Part shown: positions 16,421 through 24,709 of the stretch, in pieces
How positions within the stretch are numbered: the stretch's first letter is position 1
How the letters are laid out: each line of letters starts with the position of its first letter
From: Acidobacteriota bacterium
GTDB lineage: Bacteria; Acidobacteriota; Vicinamibacteria; Vicinamibacterales; CAVVIG01
DNA length: 48,086 nt
Direction of reading: 5' to 3'
Assembly (NCBI GenBank): GCA_003222535.1
Contig: QHWJ01000380.1
Location: 20,752-68,837, forward strand
Position numbers and translations under genes: made by a program
Notes under the pieces: generated by a model
Seen by the model: only the letters and a program-made list of their open reading frames with translations
The model's database searches: none
What the model was told of the DNA's origin: nothing

Positions 16421-18097
16421 TTAGAGATCGACAGGTTCGGAGAAGCCCGGTCCGCCGGCGGAGACGTAACCGCGACTGGCGCCGGATGCCGAAGCGCTGA
16501 CCCAGAAGGCGTAGAGGTCGCCGTTCCGGAGGGAGAAGCGGAATCGCACGGGCCGCCCCGCCAGCGCGGACACGTCGTGCACGCCCTCCCACGAGATGGC
16601 CATCCGGGTCGCGTCTCCGCTGATCGGTCCGCATCGATCGGCGCTGAACGGTTCGATGGTCCGGCCCTCGCGGTCCAATATCTCGACGCGAAGCTCCCCG
16701 GTGACGCTTGCGTTGACGAACAGAAAGCGCCCGCTGAACCTGACCGGCCGTGTGATGAGCGTGCCGCGCGGGAGCGCCGGCTCTGCGCGGCTGACGCCGC
16801 GACCATCGTCGCGGTCGCTCATCGACACGAAGCCGTCGCGCCGAAGCGTCGCCAGACCGGTGCTGCAGGCGCCGGGATCGGTCGTTCCGGGCACTCCGCG
16901 TCGCCCGCTGACGTAAAAGTACAGCCGGTCGCCCACCACCAGACAGCAGCCACCCGCGGACTGAACGTTGGCCCAGTTCCAGTCGCCGACATGTTCGGAC
17001 ACGGGAATGAACGCGTGCCGATCCGGCCGGGCCCAGTGAAAGCCGTCGCGGCTGTAGCCGACGCAGATGTCGTTCGGCTTCTCGCGGTCCAACCGTTCAC
17101 CCCGGAAGATCGTGAACAAGCCGAGCAGGATGCTCTCGTAGGCGACGCAATCCAGGTTGTAGAGCTCGGCTGGGACGTTGTATTCAGGCCGGCGCGGATC
17201 CTCCCGGTCGGCGCTCGCCCACAGCACCGGCTGCTTGGCATCCCAGCGCGCGCCCGCGACGAAGTCGGGAGTTTCCCAGTAACGGCGGTAGCGTGTCTGC
17301 CCTCCGGGAACCTCGCCGCGGATGCTGAACACCCAGAGTTTGCGAAACGGATTGTAGAAGAACGTCGTGCGATCGCCGGCCAGCCCTGTCCGGCCGCGCT
17401 CGCGCCAGTGAATACCGTCGGGCGAGTCATGCAGCACCAGGTAGTTGTCGTACGAATACGCCAGCTTGTAACGGCGATTGGCATCGCGCTCCGACAGGTC
17501 GAGCCACACGGTCGACGAGTCGCGATGACTGACGACGGTGATGTTCGTGCCGGGCACCACATCCAGTGACGGTTTTTCCCACGTCAGCCCGTCGTGCGAG
17601 AACGCGTAGCAGGTATTCTGCGAGTATCCGCCCATGTACCACATCTTGAACAGCCGGTCCCGAGGGTCGTAGAACACGCCGTCGCTGAATACCATCGCGG
17701 CCGGATTCGAGCGCGTCTTGGTGCGCTCGGCGTATTCGTCGTACTTCTCCCACTTCGTGGACGGCCACAGCACCGGGTTACCGGTGTGGTACTCTGCGCG
17801 ATGAAAATGTCGCTCGAGAGAGGTGCCCTCGATCAGGAAATCATCAACGAACAGCTGCCGGCCGACGTCGATCGCGATCACATCGGGAGGATTGACGAGA
17901 TACGGCGGGGTGATTGCGCGGTCGGGAAAGCTGCGGCGGTCCGGCGGCCACGGAGAGGCAAGGCGAATGCCGTTGTAAATCGTCTGGCCGGCCGACTGTG
18001 CCTCCGGCCCCGCCGAGAGCGCCAGACCGGCGGCGCCCGCGACCGCCGCTTTCATGAAGGTGCGGCGATCGACGCCTCTCAGGTGTCTCGGGCTCAC
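16421..18097 (-). CDS. Tat-exported glycosidase-like beta-propeller protein
   Basis: A 558-residue protein with an N-terminal twin-arginine signal: DRRTFMKAAVAG at residues 10-21, followed by a hydrophobic stretch and an AQSA-type cleavage region. The mature part resembles five-bladed propeller glycosidases (GH32/43/130 style) in its repeated aromatic-rich blades: SDGVFYDPRDRLFKMWYMGG, YAFSHDGLTWEKP, DICVGYSRDGFHWARP. These HDGLTW/RDGFHW signatures are typical of secreted sugar-hydrolase-like proteins. Catalytic acids cannot be assigned with confidence. A C-terminal beta region of about 110 residues follows. The start is GTG 18097, only two bases from the divergent gene's start. It is likely periplasmic and may process the glycan or a plant or soil polysaccharide. 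Confidence 0.8.
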   Translation of the reverse strand: MSPRHLRGVDRRTFMKAAVAGAAGLALSAGPEAQSAGQTIYNGIRLASPWPPDRRSFPDRAITPPYLVNPPDVIAIDVGRQLFVDDFLIEGTSLERHFHRAEYHTGNPVLWPSTKWEKYDEYAERTKTRSNPAAMVFSDGVFYDPRDRLFKMWYMGGYSQNTCYAFSHDGLTWEKPSLDVVPGTNITVVSHRDSSTVWLDLSERDANRRYKLAYSYDNYLVLHDSPDGIHWRERGRTGLAGDRTTFFYNPFRKLWVFSIRGEVPGGQTRYRRYWETPDFVAGARWDAKQPVLWASADREDPRRPEYNVPAELYNLDCVAYESILLGLFTIFRGERLDREKPNDICVGYSRDGFHWARPDRHAFIPVSEHVGDWNWANVQSAGGCCLVVGDRLYFYVSGRRGVPGTTDPGACSTGLATLRRDGFVSMSDRDDGRGVSRAEPALPRGTLITRPVRFSGRFLFVNASVTGELRVEILDREGRTIEPFSADRCGPISGDATRMAISWEGVHDVSALAGRPVRFRFSLRNGDLYAFWVSASASGASRGYVSAGGPGFSEPVDL

Positions 18098-18099
18098 GA

Positions 18100-19380
18100 G
18101 TGAGCATTCTACCAGTCGATTGCCTTCGCGCTCTCGGCGTGCTGGCGTTGGGAATCGCCTGCGGCGGCGCTCGGCATGCGGAACCTTTGGACGTTCGGCA
18201 ACGGTTCGAAACGACCGGGCTTCCTCCCGTCGACGTGCGGCTCAGCATCCAGCCGGAACATGGGGGCGCGCTTCAGCGGTATGTCCGCGCCGCGATGGCG
18301 ACGCTGAAGAACCACGGTGAGTGGCTCGGGCCGCTTCCGCAGCAGTCGTTGACGATTGTCGATCCCCCCTGGCACGGGTCGCCGGTCACGATCGCGGGAC
18401 GTGCGGTTGTGCTCGAGCGGACGCCGTGGTGGAGCACGACGACATCAATGGCGCCAGAGCTCGCGACGGCTCGCGCCGTGAGCCGCCGCTTCTGGACGGC
18501 GCTCGTCGACACTCAGGCGCTTCCGCCGTGGTTTGTCGACGGTCTCGCGGAGTACGCGGCGCGCCGCGTCGTCGCCGCGCTGTTCGAGCAGGAGAATCTG
18601 CCGCCAGGATACGGGTTCGTCGAGGAGCGATATGTCGACCATTTCGTACCGCTTCGTCTGCGGATCCGCCGGCTGCCCGAGACCGACGGCGATCCGCTGC
18701 CGGCCTACCGGGCCAACCCGGTGGCGAGCGTGGTGCCGAGCCCGCCATCGGCAGCCGACGCGCGCGCGCTCGAGGCGAAGACCGTCCTGACGCTGGGGAC
18801 GCTCGAACGATGGGTGGGGCGTCCCGTATTCGATCAGTTCGTCGCCGAATTTGTTCGCGAGTCGCGCTCCGGCCGTCCCACCCTCGCCGATTTCGCGCGT
18901 ACGGCGACCGAAGTCAGCGGACAGGACCTGTCGTGGCTGTTCGATGAAACCTTCGGCTCGTCAAGGGTATTCGACTACGGCGTCGGCCTCCTCACGAGCG
19001 AGCGGGAGCAGGATGCTGCATTCGTCACCGTCGTGGTCGCGCGCCGCTTCGGCGATGCACAGTTCACCGGCGCGAGCGCCGCGCCGATCGGCCCGTTCGA
19101 AAGCGGACGCGGCATCACGCTGCGCGTCATGTTCGAAGACGGTCAGCAGCGCACCGACTACTGGGACGGCCGGAACCGGGAGAAGACGTTTCATTATCGC
19201 AGCCCCGCTCGGGCGGTGTCCGCGGCCGTCGATCCGGATCGGACGCTGCTCCTGGATCTGATGCAGACCAACAACACCATGACGCTGGCCCCACTCGCGA
19301 GCGTCGCGGCGTCGCGCTGGGCTGCCCGCTGGCTGACGTGGCTGGAGGACGCACTGTTGAATTACGCCGTCTTTGTCTGA
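18100..19380 (+). CDS. Secreted M1-aminopeptidase-like protein lacking the zinc-binding motif
   Basis: A 426-residue protein with an N-terminal signal peptide (hydrophobic ALGVLALGIAC; the Cys at 21 could be lipidated although the lipobox is poor). The middle region follows the gluzincin M1 layout: PPWFVDGLAEYAARR (residues 142-156) matches the family's WLNEGFAEY block. The place where HExxHxWW should stand reads RAVSRRFW (125-132), so both His ligands and the catalytic Glu are absent; the third ligand Glu is Asp147. A C-terminal region about residues 235-370 resembles the domain after the catalytic one (GQDLSWLFDETFG, FDYGVGLL). Hence it is probably a non-catalytic binding protein. The start is GTG 18100, giving a two-base divergent gap to the Tat protein; a later start is possible. 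Confidence 0.75.
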   Translation: MSILPVDCLRALGVLALGIACGGARHAEPLDVRQRFETTGLPPVDVRLSIQPEHGGALQRYVRAAMATLKNHGEWLGPLPQQSLTIVDPPWHGSPVTIAGRAVVLERTPWWSTTTSMAPELATARAVSRRFWTALVDTQALPPWFVDGLAEYAARRVVAALFEQENLPPGYGFVEERYVDHFVPLRLRIRRLPETDGDPLPAYRANPVASVVPSPPSAADARALEAKTVLTLGTLERWVGRPVFDQFVAEFVRESRSGRPTLADFARTATEVSGQDLSWLFDETFGSSRVFDYGVGLLTSEREQDAAFVTVVVARRFGDAQFTGASAAPIGPFESGRGITLRVMFEDGQQRTDYWDGRNREKTFHYRSPARAVSAAVDPDRTLLLDLMQTNNTMTLAPLASVAASRWAARWLTWLEDALLNYAVFV

Positions 19381-19462
19381 TCGGGGCGCAGTTGAACTTC
19401 CATTTAGCGAATGGACCAGAGATCGGGGGACCGTCATTGATATCCCGTGCCGGATCGCGCAG

Positions 19463-21022
19463 ATGATTGCAGGTCTCCCTGCGGTCGACGCGGCGATCAT
19501 CGTCACATACCTCGCGGCGCTGACCACGGTCGGATTGTATTTCTCGCGCCGCCAGACGAACCTCGACGACTTCTTCCGCGCGCGGCAGTCGATGGCCTGG
19601 CTGCCCGTCGGGCTGTCGCTGATGGCCGCGCTCAACAGCGGCATCGATTACCTGATGCAGCCGGCGTCGACGATCAAATACGGCCTGATCCTGCTGGTCG
19701 GCACCAGTTCCTGGCTCTTCCTGTATCCCTGGGTCTCGCACGTCACCCTGCCGTTCTACCGGCGGCTGGGCTCGTTCACGGCCTACGAGTTCCTGGAAGC
19801 GCGGTTCGACGCGCGCGTGCGCCTGCTGGCCGCGAGCATTTTCATCATCTGGCGTCTTGGCTGGATGGCGACCGCGATCTACGTGCCGTGTCTGGCGATC
19901 AATGCGGCCACCGGCGGGCGCGCCGATCTCACGACGATGATTCTGGTGCTCGGCGCGCTCGTCACCCTCTACACGATGCTCGGCGGCATCCAGGCGGTGA
20001 TCTGGAACGACGTCATCCAGTTCTGCATCATGTTCGGCGGGCTCGCGGCGACCGTCTGGATCTCGCTGACGCACGTGCCCGGCGGGCTCGCCGAGATCTG
20101 GACCGCGGCGTCGCAGGCGGGCAAGACCTCGCTCGCCACGCCGCTCGTTCTCCCGGCGGGGCCCGGACTCGCCGACCGCATCCGCGTGTTCTTCGAGCAG
20201 CCCATCAACGTCCCCGCGATCCTCTGCGCGATCGTGTTCGGTCGGATGGCCGGCTACACCAGCGACCAGGTGATGGTGCAGCGATTCCAGACGACGCGGT
20301 CGGTCGACGATTCGCGGCGCGCGTTCGTCGTCAATGCAGCCGGTGACGCGCTGTGGATGTTCGGCTTGTCGTTTGTCGGTCTCGCGCTGCTCGCGTATTT
20401 CAACCATCACACGCTGCCGGCGGATCTCGCGCCCGACAAGATCCTGCCCTACTTCATGAGACAGGCGTTCCCGGCCGGCGCCGTGGGGCTGGTCATCGCG
20501 GCCATCCTCGCCGCGTCGCTCTCGAGCATCGATTCGGCCATCAACTCGTGTACCTCGGTCCTGGTGATCGACGTGTACGAACGGTTCGTCCGCCCGCGCG
20601 ACACCGCGCCGGCCGACGATCGTCACCAGGTGAGGGTGTCGCGCCTCGCCACCGTGCTGTTCGGCACGATCGGGACGCTGCTGGCGACGAACGTCTCACG
20701 GATAGGCACGCTCCTCGAGATCGCGAACAAGCTGGTCAACGCGTTCAGCGGACCGCTGTTCGGCATCTACATTCTTGCGATGTTCAGCCGCCGCGCGACG
20801 GGCAGCCCCACGCTGCTTGCGGGCATCGTGGGCACGCTGGCCAGCTACGTCGTCGCGTACCGGACGCCGATCGGTTTCATGTGGCCGTCAACCTTCGGTC
20901 TGGCGGCGACGGCGGTCACCGGCTGGGCGTTGAGCCAATGGCTTCCGGGCCCGACCGAGGACGCGCTGCGGCTGACGTGGTGGCAGGTGATGCGGCGCGA
21001 AGAGGTCGTGGTGCGCTCGTGA
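19463..21022 (+). CDS. Sodium:solute symporter (SSS family)
   Basis: A 519-residue LeuT-fold transporter with about a dozen hydrophobic segments. Seen: VDAAIIVTYLAALTTVGLYF at the N-terminus; DDFFRARQSMAWLPVGLSL, the typical SSS first-helix region; ALNSGIDYLMQPAS; VTLYTMLGGIQAVIWNDVIQ, a hallmark block; and AAILAASLSSIDSAINS, which holds the Ser/Asp residues linked to the Na2 site. The start is ATG 19463. The frame is open back to 19373 but that would overlap the previous gene with a polar leader. The stop overlaps the next start (GTGA), coupling it to a DUF218 protein. Substrate unknown: SSS members carry sugars, amino acids, vitamins or sialic acid. Confidence 0.9.
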   Translation: MIAGLPAVDAAIIVTYLAALTTVGLYFSRRQTNLDDFFRARQSMAWLPVGLSLMAALNSGIDYLMQPASTIKYGLILLVGTSSWLFLYPWVSHVTLPFYRRLGSFTAYEFLEARFDARVRLLAASIFIIWRLGWMATAIYVPCLAINAATGGRADLTTMILVLGALVTLYTMLGGIQAVIWNDVIQFCIMFGGLAATVWISLTHVPGGLAEIWTAASQAGKTSLATPLVLPAGPGLADRIRVFFEQPINVPAILCAIVFGRMAGYTSDQVMVQRFQTTRSVDDSRRAFVVNAAGDALWMFGLSFVGLALLAYFNHHTLPADLAPDKILPYFMRQAFPAGAVGLVIAAILAASLSSIDSAINSCTSVLVIDVYERFVRPRDTAPADDRHQVRVSRLATVLFGTIGTLLATNVSRIGTLLEIANKLVNAFSGPLFGIYILAMFSRRATGSPTLLAGIVGTLASYVVAYRTPIGFMWPSTFGLAATAVTGWALSQWLPGPTEDALRLTWWQVMRREEVVVRS

Positions 21023-21813
21023 TACAGGCCGTCGTCGACGTCTTGAAGGAGTTTGCCCGTCCCGCGTCCCTGACCTTCTTCGTCGCGGTGGTAGGGGTCG
21101 GCGTGGCGCTCTCGTTCATCCGGCGCACGCAGCGGCTCGCGCGGTGGTATTTCGCGGCGGTCGTCGCGACGTACTGGATTGTCACGTCGCCCGCGTGCGC
21201 GGAGCGGCTGGTGCAGTGGCGGGGCCACGGCTATGGTCCGCTGGCCGCCGCGGCCGACGCGCGGGGGGCCACGGTCGTCGTCGTGCTCGGCGCCGGCAAC
21301 GAGACGATTCAGGCGCGTGGGCTCACGATCAACCGGATTTCGTGGGCCGGGGCGCTTCGCGTCCTCGAAGGCGCGAGGCTCTACCGGCTGCTCGATCGCC
21401 CGACGATCATCGTGTCGGGCGGCGTGACCGGCCGTGACGAGGGCGCGCGGCCAGAAGCCGAGGCTATGCGCGACGCCATCCTCCAGCTCGGCGTCCCGGC
21501 CGATCGCGTGGTAATCGAGGCCGAGTCGAAAACCACGCGCCAGGAAGCGATCCTCATCGCACGCATGCTTGCGGACCGCCCGCGACAGCCGATCGTGCTC
21601 GTCACATCGCCGACACACATGCCCCGCTCGCTCGCGGTGTTCCGCGCGGCCGGGCTCGATCCGGTGCCGTCGGTTGCGGCGTACAAGTCGGACCATTCGG
21701 TCGAGCGGCTTCGATGGGTCCCGAGCGACGTCGGGCTGATGCTGGTCGACACCGTGCTATATGACGGGGCCGCGGAGTTGTATTACCGTGCGCGCGGATG
21801 GATGGAGCACTGA
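21019..21813 (+). CDS. Membrane-anchored DUF218 protein (YdcF/SanA/ElyC family)
   Basis: A 264-residue protein. It starts with GTG 21019 inside the symporter stop (GTGA) and has two N-terminal hydrophobic segments (about 16-32 and 42-58). The DUF218 domain follows: ATVVVVLGAGN, TIIVSGGVTGRDEG, PEAEAMRDAI, ESKTTRQEA and VTSPTHMPRSLAVF. This matches the domain fused to the glycosyltransferase at 4946-6790, but here it has the usual stand-alone architecture of ElyC/YdcF. A longer frame from 20353 is an overlap shadow of the symporter. Role: probably envelope polysaccharide or undecaprenyl carrier homeostasis. Operon with a symporter is unusual. Confidence 0.88.
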   Translation: MIQAVVDVLKEFARPASLTFFVAVVGVGVALSFIRRTQRLARWYFAAVVATYWIVTSPACAERLVQWRGHGYGPLAAAADARGATVVVVLGAGNETIQARGLTINRISWAGALRVLEGARLYRLLDRPTIIVSGGVTGRDEGARPEAEAMRDAILQLGVPADRVVIEAESKTTRQEAILIARMLADRPRQPIVLVTSPTHMPRSLAVFRAAGLDPVPSVAAYKSDHSVERLRWVPSDVGLMLVDTVLYDGAAELYYRARGWMEH

Positions 21814-21824
21814 TCGCCTTGCCT

Positions 21825-21841
21825 GAGGAGTCGCGCTCCTC
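21825..21841 (+). terminator. Small hairpin after the DUF218 gene
   Basis: GAGGAG, a five-base loop and CTCCTC form a 6-bp stem 11 bases after the stop codon. Only two T residues follow, so intrinsic termination would be weak. Confidence 0.3.
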
Positions 21842-21904
21842 TTGCTGAGCGACCCGCCCATGCGAAGTTGGTCTTCCCATCTTTCAAAAGTTGTGACCGA
21901 CGAC

Positions 21905-22241
21905 ATGCCGCGAAGACTGCTCTGTTCCGGTCTGTTCCTGCTCGCGGCGTTCGTTCTCTCTCGCCCCTCTTCTCGTGTTCGTGCCGGTGGGTCTCGCGCG
22001 GGTTGCGACCGACCGACGGACTCCCATCACACTGCTCGTGCTCAACGGGTTCTTCGCCGCGCCGCTCGCGGCGTGTCTGGTCGTGCCGGAACCCTATGCG
22101 GTCGATCGAGAGCTGGGACTGTTGCCGTTCGGCGTGCTGGCCGCGACCTTCGGCGTGAAGTACCTGATCGACGAGCGCGGGAACGCGTCGAGGATCGCGG
22201 GGCTGTGCCTGCTGGCGCTCGTCCCACTGCACTTCCGGTAA
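21905..22241 (+). pseudogene. Fragment of a GT39-like membrane protein C-terminus
   Basis: Two overlapping frames make one membrane-protein-like sequence only if a shift near 21951 is allowed: MPRRLLCSGLFLLAAFV in one, then APLLVFVPVGLARV, GFFAAPLAACLVVPEPYAVD and LGLLPFGVLAATFGVKYL in the other, ending at 22241. The VPEPYAVDRELGLLPFG pattern looks like the last membrane segments of large GT39/GT-C-type proteins. A stand-alone small membrane protein of 88 residues starting at 21975 is an alternative. It lies between the DUF218 gene and the methyltransferase. Confidence 0.4.
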
Positions 22242-22281
22242 TAATGACCCATTTTGACATCATGAATTCAAGGATTTCGGC

Positions 22282-23589
22282 ATGAGCCCCGACAAACTCG
22301 ATACGCTCGAGTGCGAGCGGCACGACGCGGACCGGCTATACAACGAGGCGCTAACCGCGTTCGATGCGGCGCTGTTCCACCCGATCGCGCCCGCCGCCGC
22401 CTCGCTCGCCGTCGATTCGACGCCACCGCCGCCGCCATCGGGCTGGCGCGCACGCGGACTCCGCAGCGTGCGGCAATGGCTCCTGCCCTGGATCGAGCGC
22501 CAGCACGCGTTCAACGCGCGCACGGCCGATGCGATTGATGCGCTGATCAGTCGGGATCGGGAGCGGGCGGCGGCCTTCGGCGGGTTTCAGTCGGCGCTGA
22601 TCGTCTTTCTGCAGCGCATCAATGCCTTCATCGATACGAAAGACAAACTGCTGAGCGCAATCGCCGAGCGGCGCCTTGACGAGCACGACCGCGCGCTGCA
22701 GGCACTCCTGAAAGACACGCTGCCTGAGCTGCGGACGCAGATCGCCGTGCTCGATCGGGCCGTGGCGATGTTGAAACGCCGCATCGCCGATCCGCTCGCG
22801 GATCCGGCGGGGAAGAAAGCGACTTCGCGATCACAAGCAGAGACATCGACGACCGATCCCCGTGGCGGCTCGGGCGACGACTACAAGTACGTCGGCTTCG
22901 AAGATCAGTTCCGGGGATCCGATGAAGGCGTCGCGGCGAAGCTGGATGCGTACTTGCCGATCTTCGCCGGCGCGTCTGACGTCGTCGACCTCGGCTGCGG
23001 GCGCGGAGAGTTTCTCGCGGCGCTGGAGGCGGCGGGCGTGCGCGCGCGCGGCGTCGACCTGAATGACGGCATGGTGGCGGTTGCGCGCGAACGCGGGCTC
23101 GACGTGACGCGCAACGACGCGCTCGACTATGTCGCCGCGCTTTCCGACGCGTCCATCGGCGGCGTCATCGCCACGCAGGTCATCGAGCACATGGATCCCT
23201 CGTATCTGCTCCGGCTGCTCGACGCGTTGTCGCGGACGCTTCGGCCGCAGGCGCCGATCGTGCTCGAGACGATCAATCCCGCCTGCTGGTACGCGTTCTT
23301 CAGCAGCTACCTCCGGGATCTCACGCACGTTCGTCCGGTGCATCCCGAGACGCTGCAATACCTGCTTCGCGCCAGCGGCTTCGAACGGGTCGAGATTCGA
23401 TATCGCGCGCCTGTGCCGGAACACGCGCAGCTGCAGATGCTGCACATGCCGAAAGAGATGCTCGTCTCGGCGGACCCTTTGGCGGAGGCGATCAGGCGCG
23501 GCGTCCACGTCCTCAACGGCAATACCGATCGGCTCAACGAGTTGATGTTCGGACCGATGGACTACGCGGTCGTGGGCTACCGGAGCTGA
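22282..23589 (+). CDS. Class I SAM-dependent methyltransferase with N-terminal coiled-coil-type domain
   Basis: A 435-residue protein preceded by AAGGA seven bases before ATG 22282. Residues 1 to about 175 form a charged, helical N-terminal region: DRLYNEALTAFD, RQHAFNARTADAID, ALIVFLQRINAFIDTKDKLL. A low-complexity linker follows, then a class I methyltransferase from about 200: motif I VVDLGCGRGEFL (234-245), GVDLNDGMVAVA, and IEHMDPSYLLRLLDAL. The C-terminus has MLHMPKEML. Such proteins sit in polysaccharide loci and probably methylate a sugar or a chain end, possibly with the helical part controlling chain length; this is inferred. Its N-terminal region is closely mirrored by the protein at 39625-40305, which lacks the methyltransferase half. 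Its 3' end overlaps the convergent GT4 by 13 bases. Confidence 0.9.
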   Translation: MSPDKLDTLECERHDADRLYNEALTAFDAALFHPIAPAAASLAVDSTPPPPPSGWRARGLRSVRQWLLPWIERQHAFNARTADAIDALISRDRERAAAFGGFQSALIVFLQRINAFIDTKDKLLSAIAERRLDEHDRALQALLKDTLPELRTQIAVLDRAVAMLKRRIADPLADPAGKKATSRSQAETSTTDPRGGSGDDYKYVGFEDQFRGSDEGVAAKLDAYLPIFAGASDVVDLGCGRGEFLAALEAAGVRARGVDLNDGMVAVARERGLDVTRNDALDYVAALSDASIGGVIATQVIEHMDPSYLLRLLDALSRTLRPQAPIVLETINPACWYAFFSSYLRDLTHVRPVHPETLQYLLRASGFERVEIRYRAPVPEHAQLQMLHMPKEMLVSADPLAEAIRRGVHVLNGNTDRLNELMFGPMDYAVVGYRS

Positions 23590-24632
23590 TTCCCGACGAG
23601 ACGTTCGACGACGCCGGTCCACGTCACGCGCGCCGCGCGCTCGAAGCCGGCTTCGCCGAGCCGACGCGCAAAGGGACGATCGTTGGCGAGACGGGCGATC
23701 GCCGCCGCGAGGGCCGCGGGGACCGGATCGGCGACGAGACCGTTGACGCCCTCCTCGACGAATTCGAGCGGCCCTCCGGCATCCGTTGTCGTGACGATCG
23801 GTTTTCGCGCGAGAAACGCCTCGAGGGTGACGTAGCCGTAATCCTCGTCGAACGGCGGATAGACCACGGCCAGCGCGTTCGCATACAGATCGACGAGCTC
23901 CCGATCGCTGACGTCTCCGGTGAACGTGACGCGATCTCGGAGATCGAGTGTCGACACGAGCGCATCGAGACGCGGCCGATCCGCCCCGTGTCCGGCGATG
24001 ACCAGCCGCACCGAAGGGTCGGTCAGGGCCATCGCGCGAATGATCAGATCGACGCGCTTGTTCAGTTCAAGCCGGCCCACCGACAATGCGTAATCGCCAA
24101 ACGGCCCCGGTTCGAGCGCCCCTGCGAGCGGCGGCGGGTGGTACAGGGGTTCAGCGACCAGACCGTTGTACTTCGCCAGACGGGTCGCGGGATTCCGTGC
24201 GTTGCTGAAAAGACGCTTCGACTCCGCCAGCGCCTCGGTGTCGAGCGTGATCAGCCGATCGCGCAGGCGGACGTCGCCTTCCGCATGGCTGAACTCGCTG
24301 AACGCCGTGCCGCACAATTCGTAAATGCCGCGGTACTGGTGAAACAGCCAGGTGACTTTGTTGGGATGCCGGACGAAGTAGGTCGGAAACTTGGTGGCTA
24401 TCACCAGATCGACCGGCTCGTAGTTCGCCTCGGAGAGATCGACGAGCCTCCACAGGGCGACCTGCGTGAGCAGCTCGCCCTTGGGATACGGTTTGAACGG
24501 AATCGAAACTTTTTTCGCGCGATACCCCTGGCGACGCAGTTCGGCGACAAGAGCGCGCACGTGGCGCTCGGCGCCGCCGTACACAAACGGCACCTGCGCC
24601 TCACACACGAGAACGGTACGAACGGCAGACAT
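23577..24632 (-). CDS. GT4 glycosyltransferase
   Basis: A 351-residue GT4 enzyme from ATG 24632 (the frame is open to 24719, but MSAVRTVLVCEAQVPFVYGG is the natural GT-B N-terminus). Seen: FVYGGAERHVRALVAELRRQ (acceptor lobe), VDLVIATKFPTYFVRHPNKV, SVGRLELNKRVDLIIRAM at the start of the donor lobe, and PPFDEDYGYVTLEAFLARKP, the E-x7-E type donor motif (DYGYVTLE). The GGAERHV start and DEDYG signature resemble mannosyl/rhamnosyl transferases of O-antigen loci. It is transcribed divergently from the large YfhO/ligase fusion with a 77-base gap, and converges with the methyltransferase. Confidence 0.9.
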   Translation of the reverse strand: MSAVRTVLVCEAQVPFVYGGAERHVRALVAELRRQGYRAKKVSIPFKPYPKGELLTQVALWRLVDLSEANYEPVDLVIATKFPTYFVRHPNKVTWLFHQYRGIYELCGTAFSEFSHAEGDVRLRDRLITLDTEALAESKRLFSNARNPATRLAKYNGLVAEPLYHPPPLAGALEPGPFGDYALSVGRLELNKRVDLIIRAMALTDPSVRLVIAGHGADRPRLDALVSTLDLRDRVTFTGDVSDRELVDLYANALAVVYPPFDEDYGYVTLEAFLARKPIVTTTDAGGPLEFVEEGVNGLVADPVPAALAAAIARLANDRPFARRLGEAGFERAARVTWTGVVERLVGNQLR

Positions 24633-24709
24633 CGATGATGATCGAGGCTGGACTATATCATCGCGCTGACGGCGATCACGCTGTGGTACCATCCGAGAAA
24701 CCAGCCTCC
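24633..24709. promoter_or_regulatory. Divergent intergenic region between GT4 and YfhO/ligase fusion
   Basis: These 77 bases must carry the promoter of at least one of the two divergent genes if the large gene starts at 24710. GACTATATCATC at about 24650 is the only AT-rich stretch and could be a -10 element on either strand. The large gene could instead start at 24635, which would leave almost no spacer. Confidence 0.2.
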
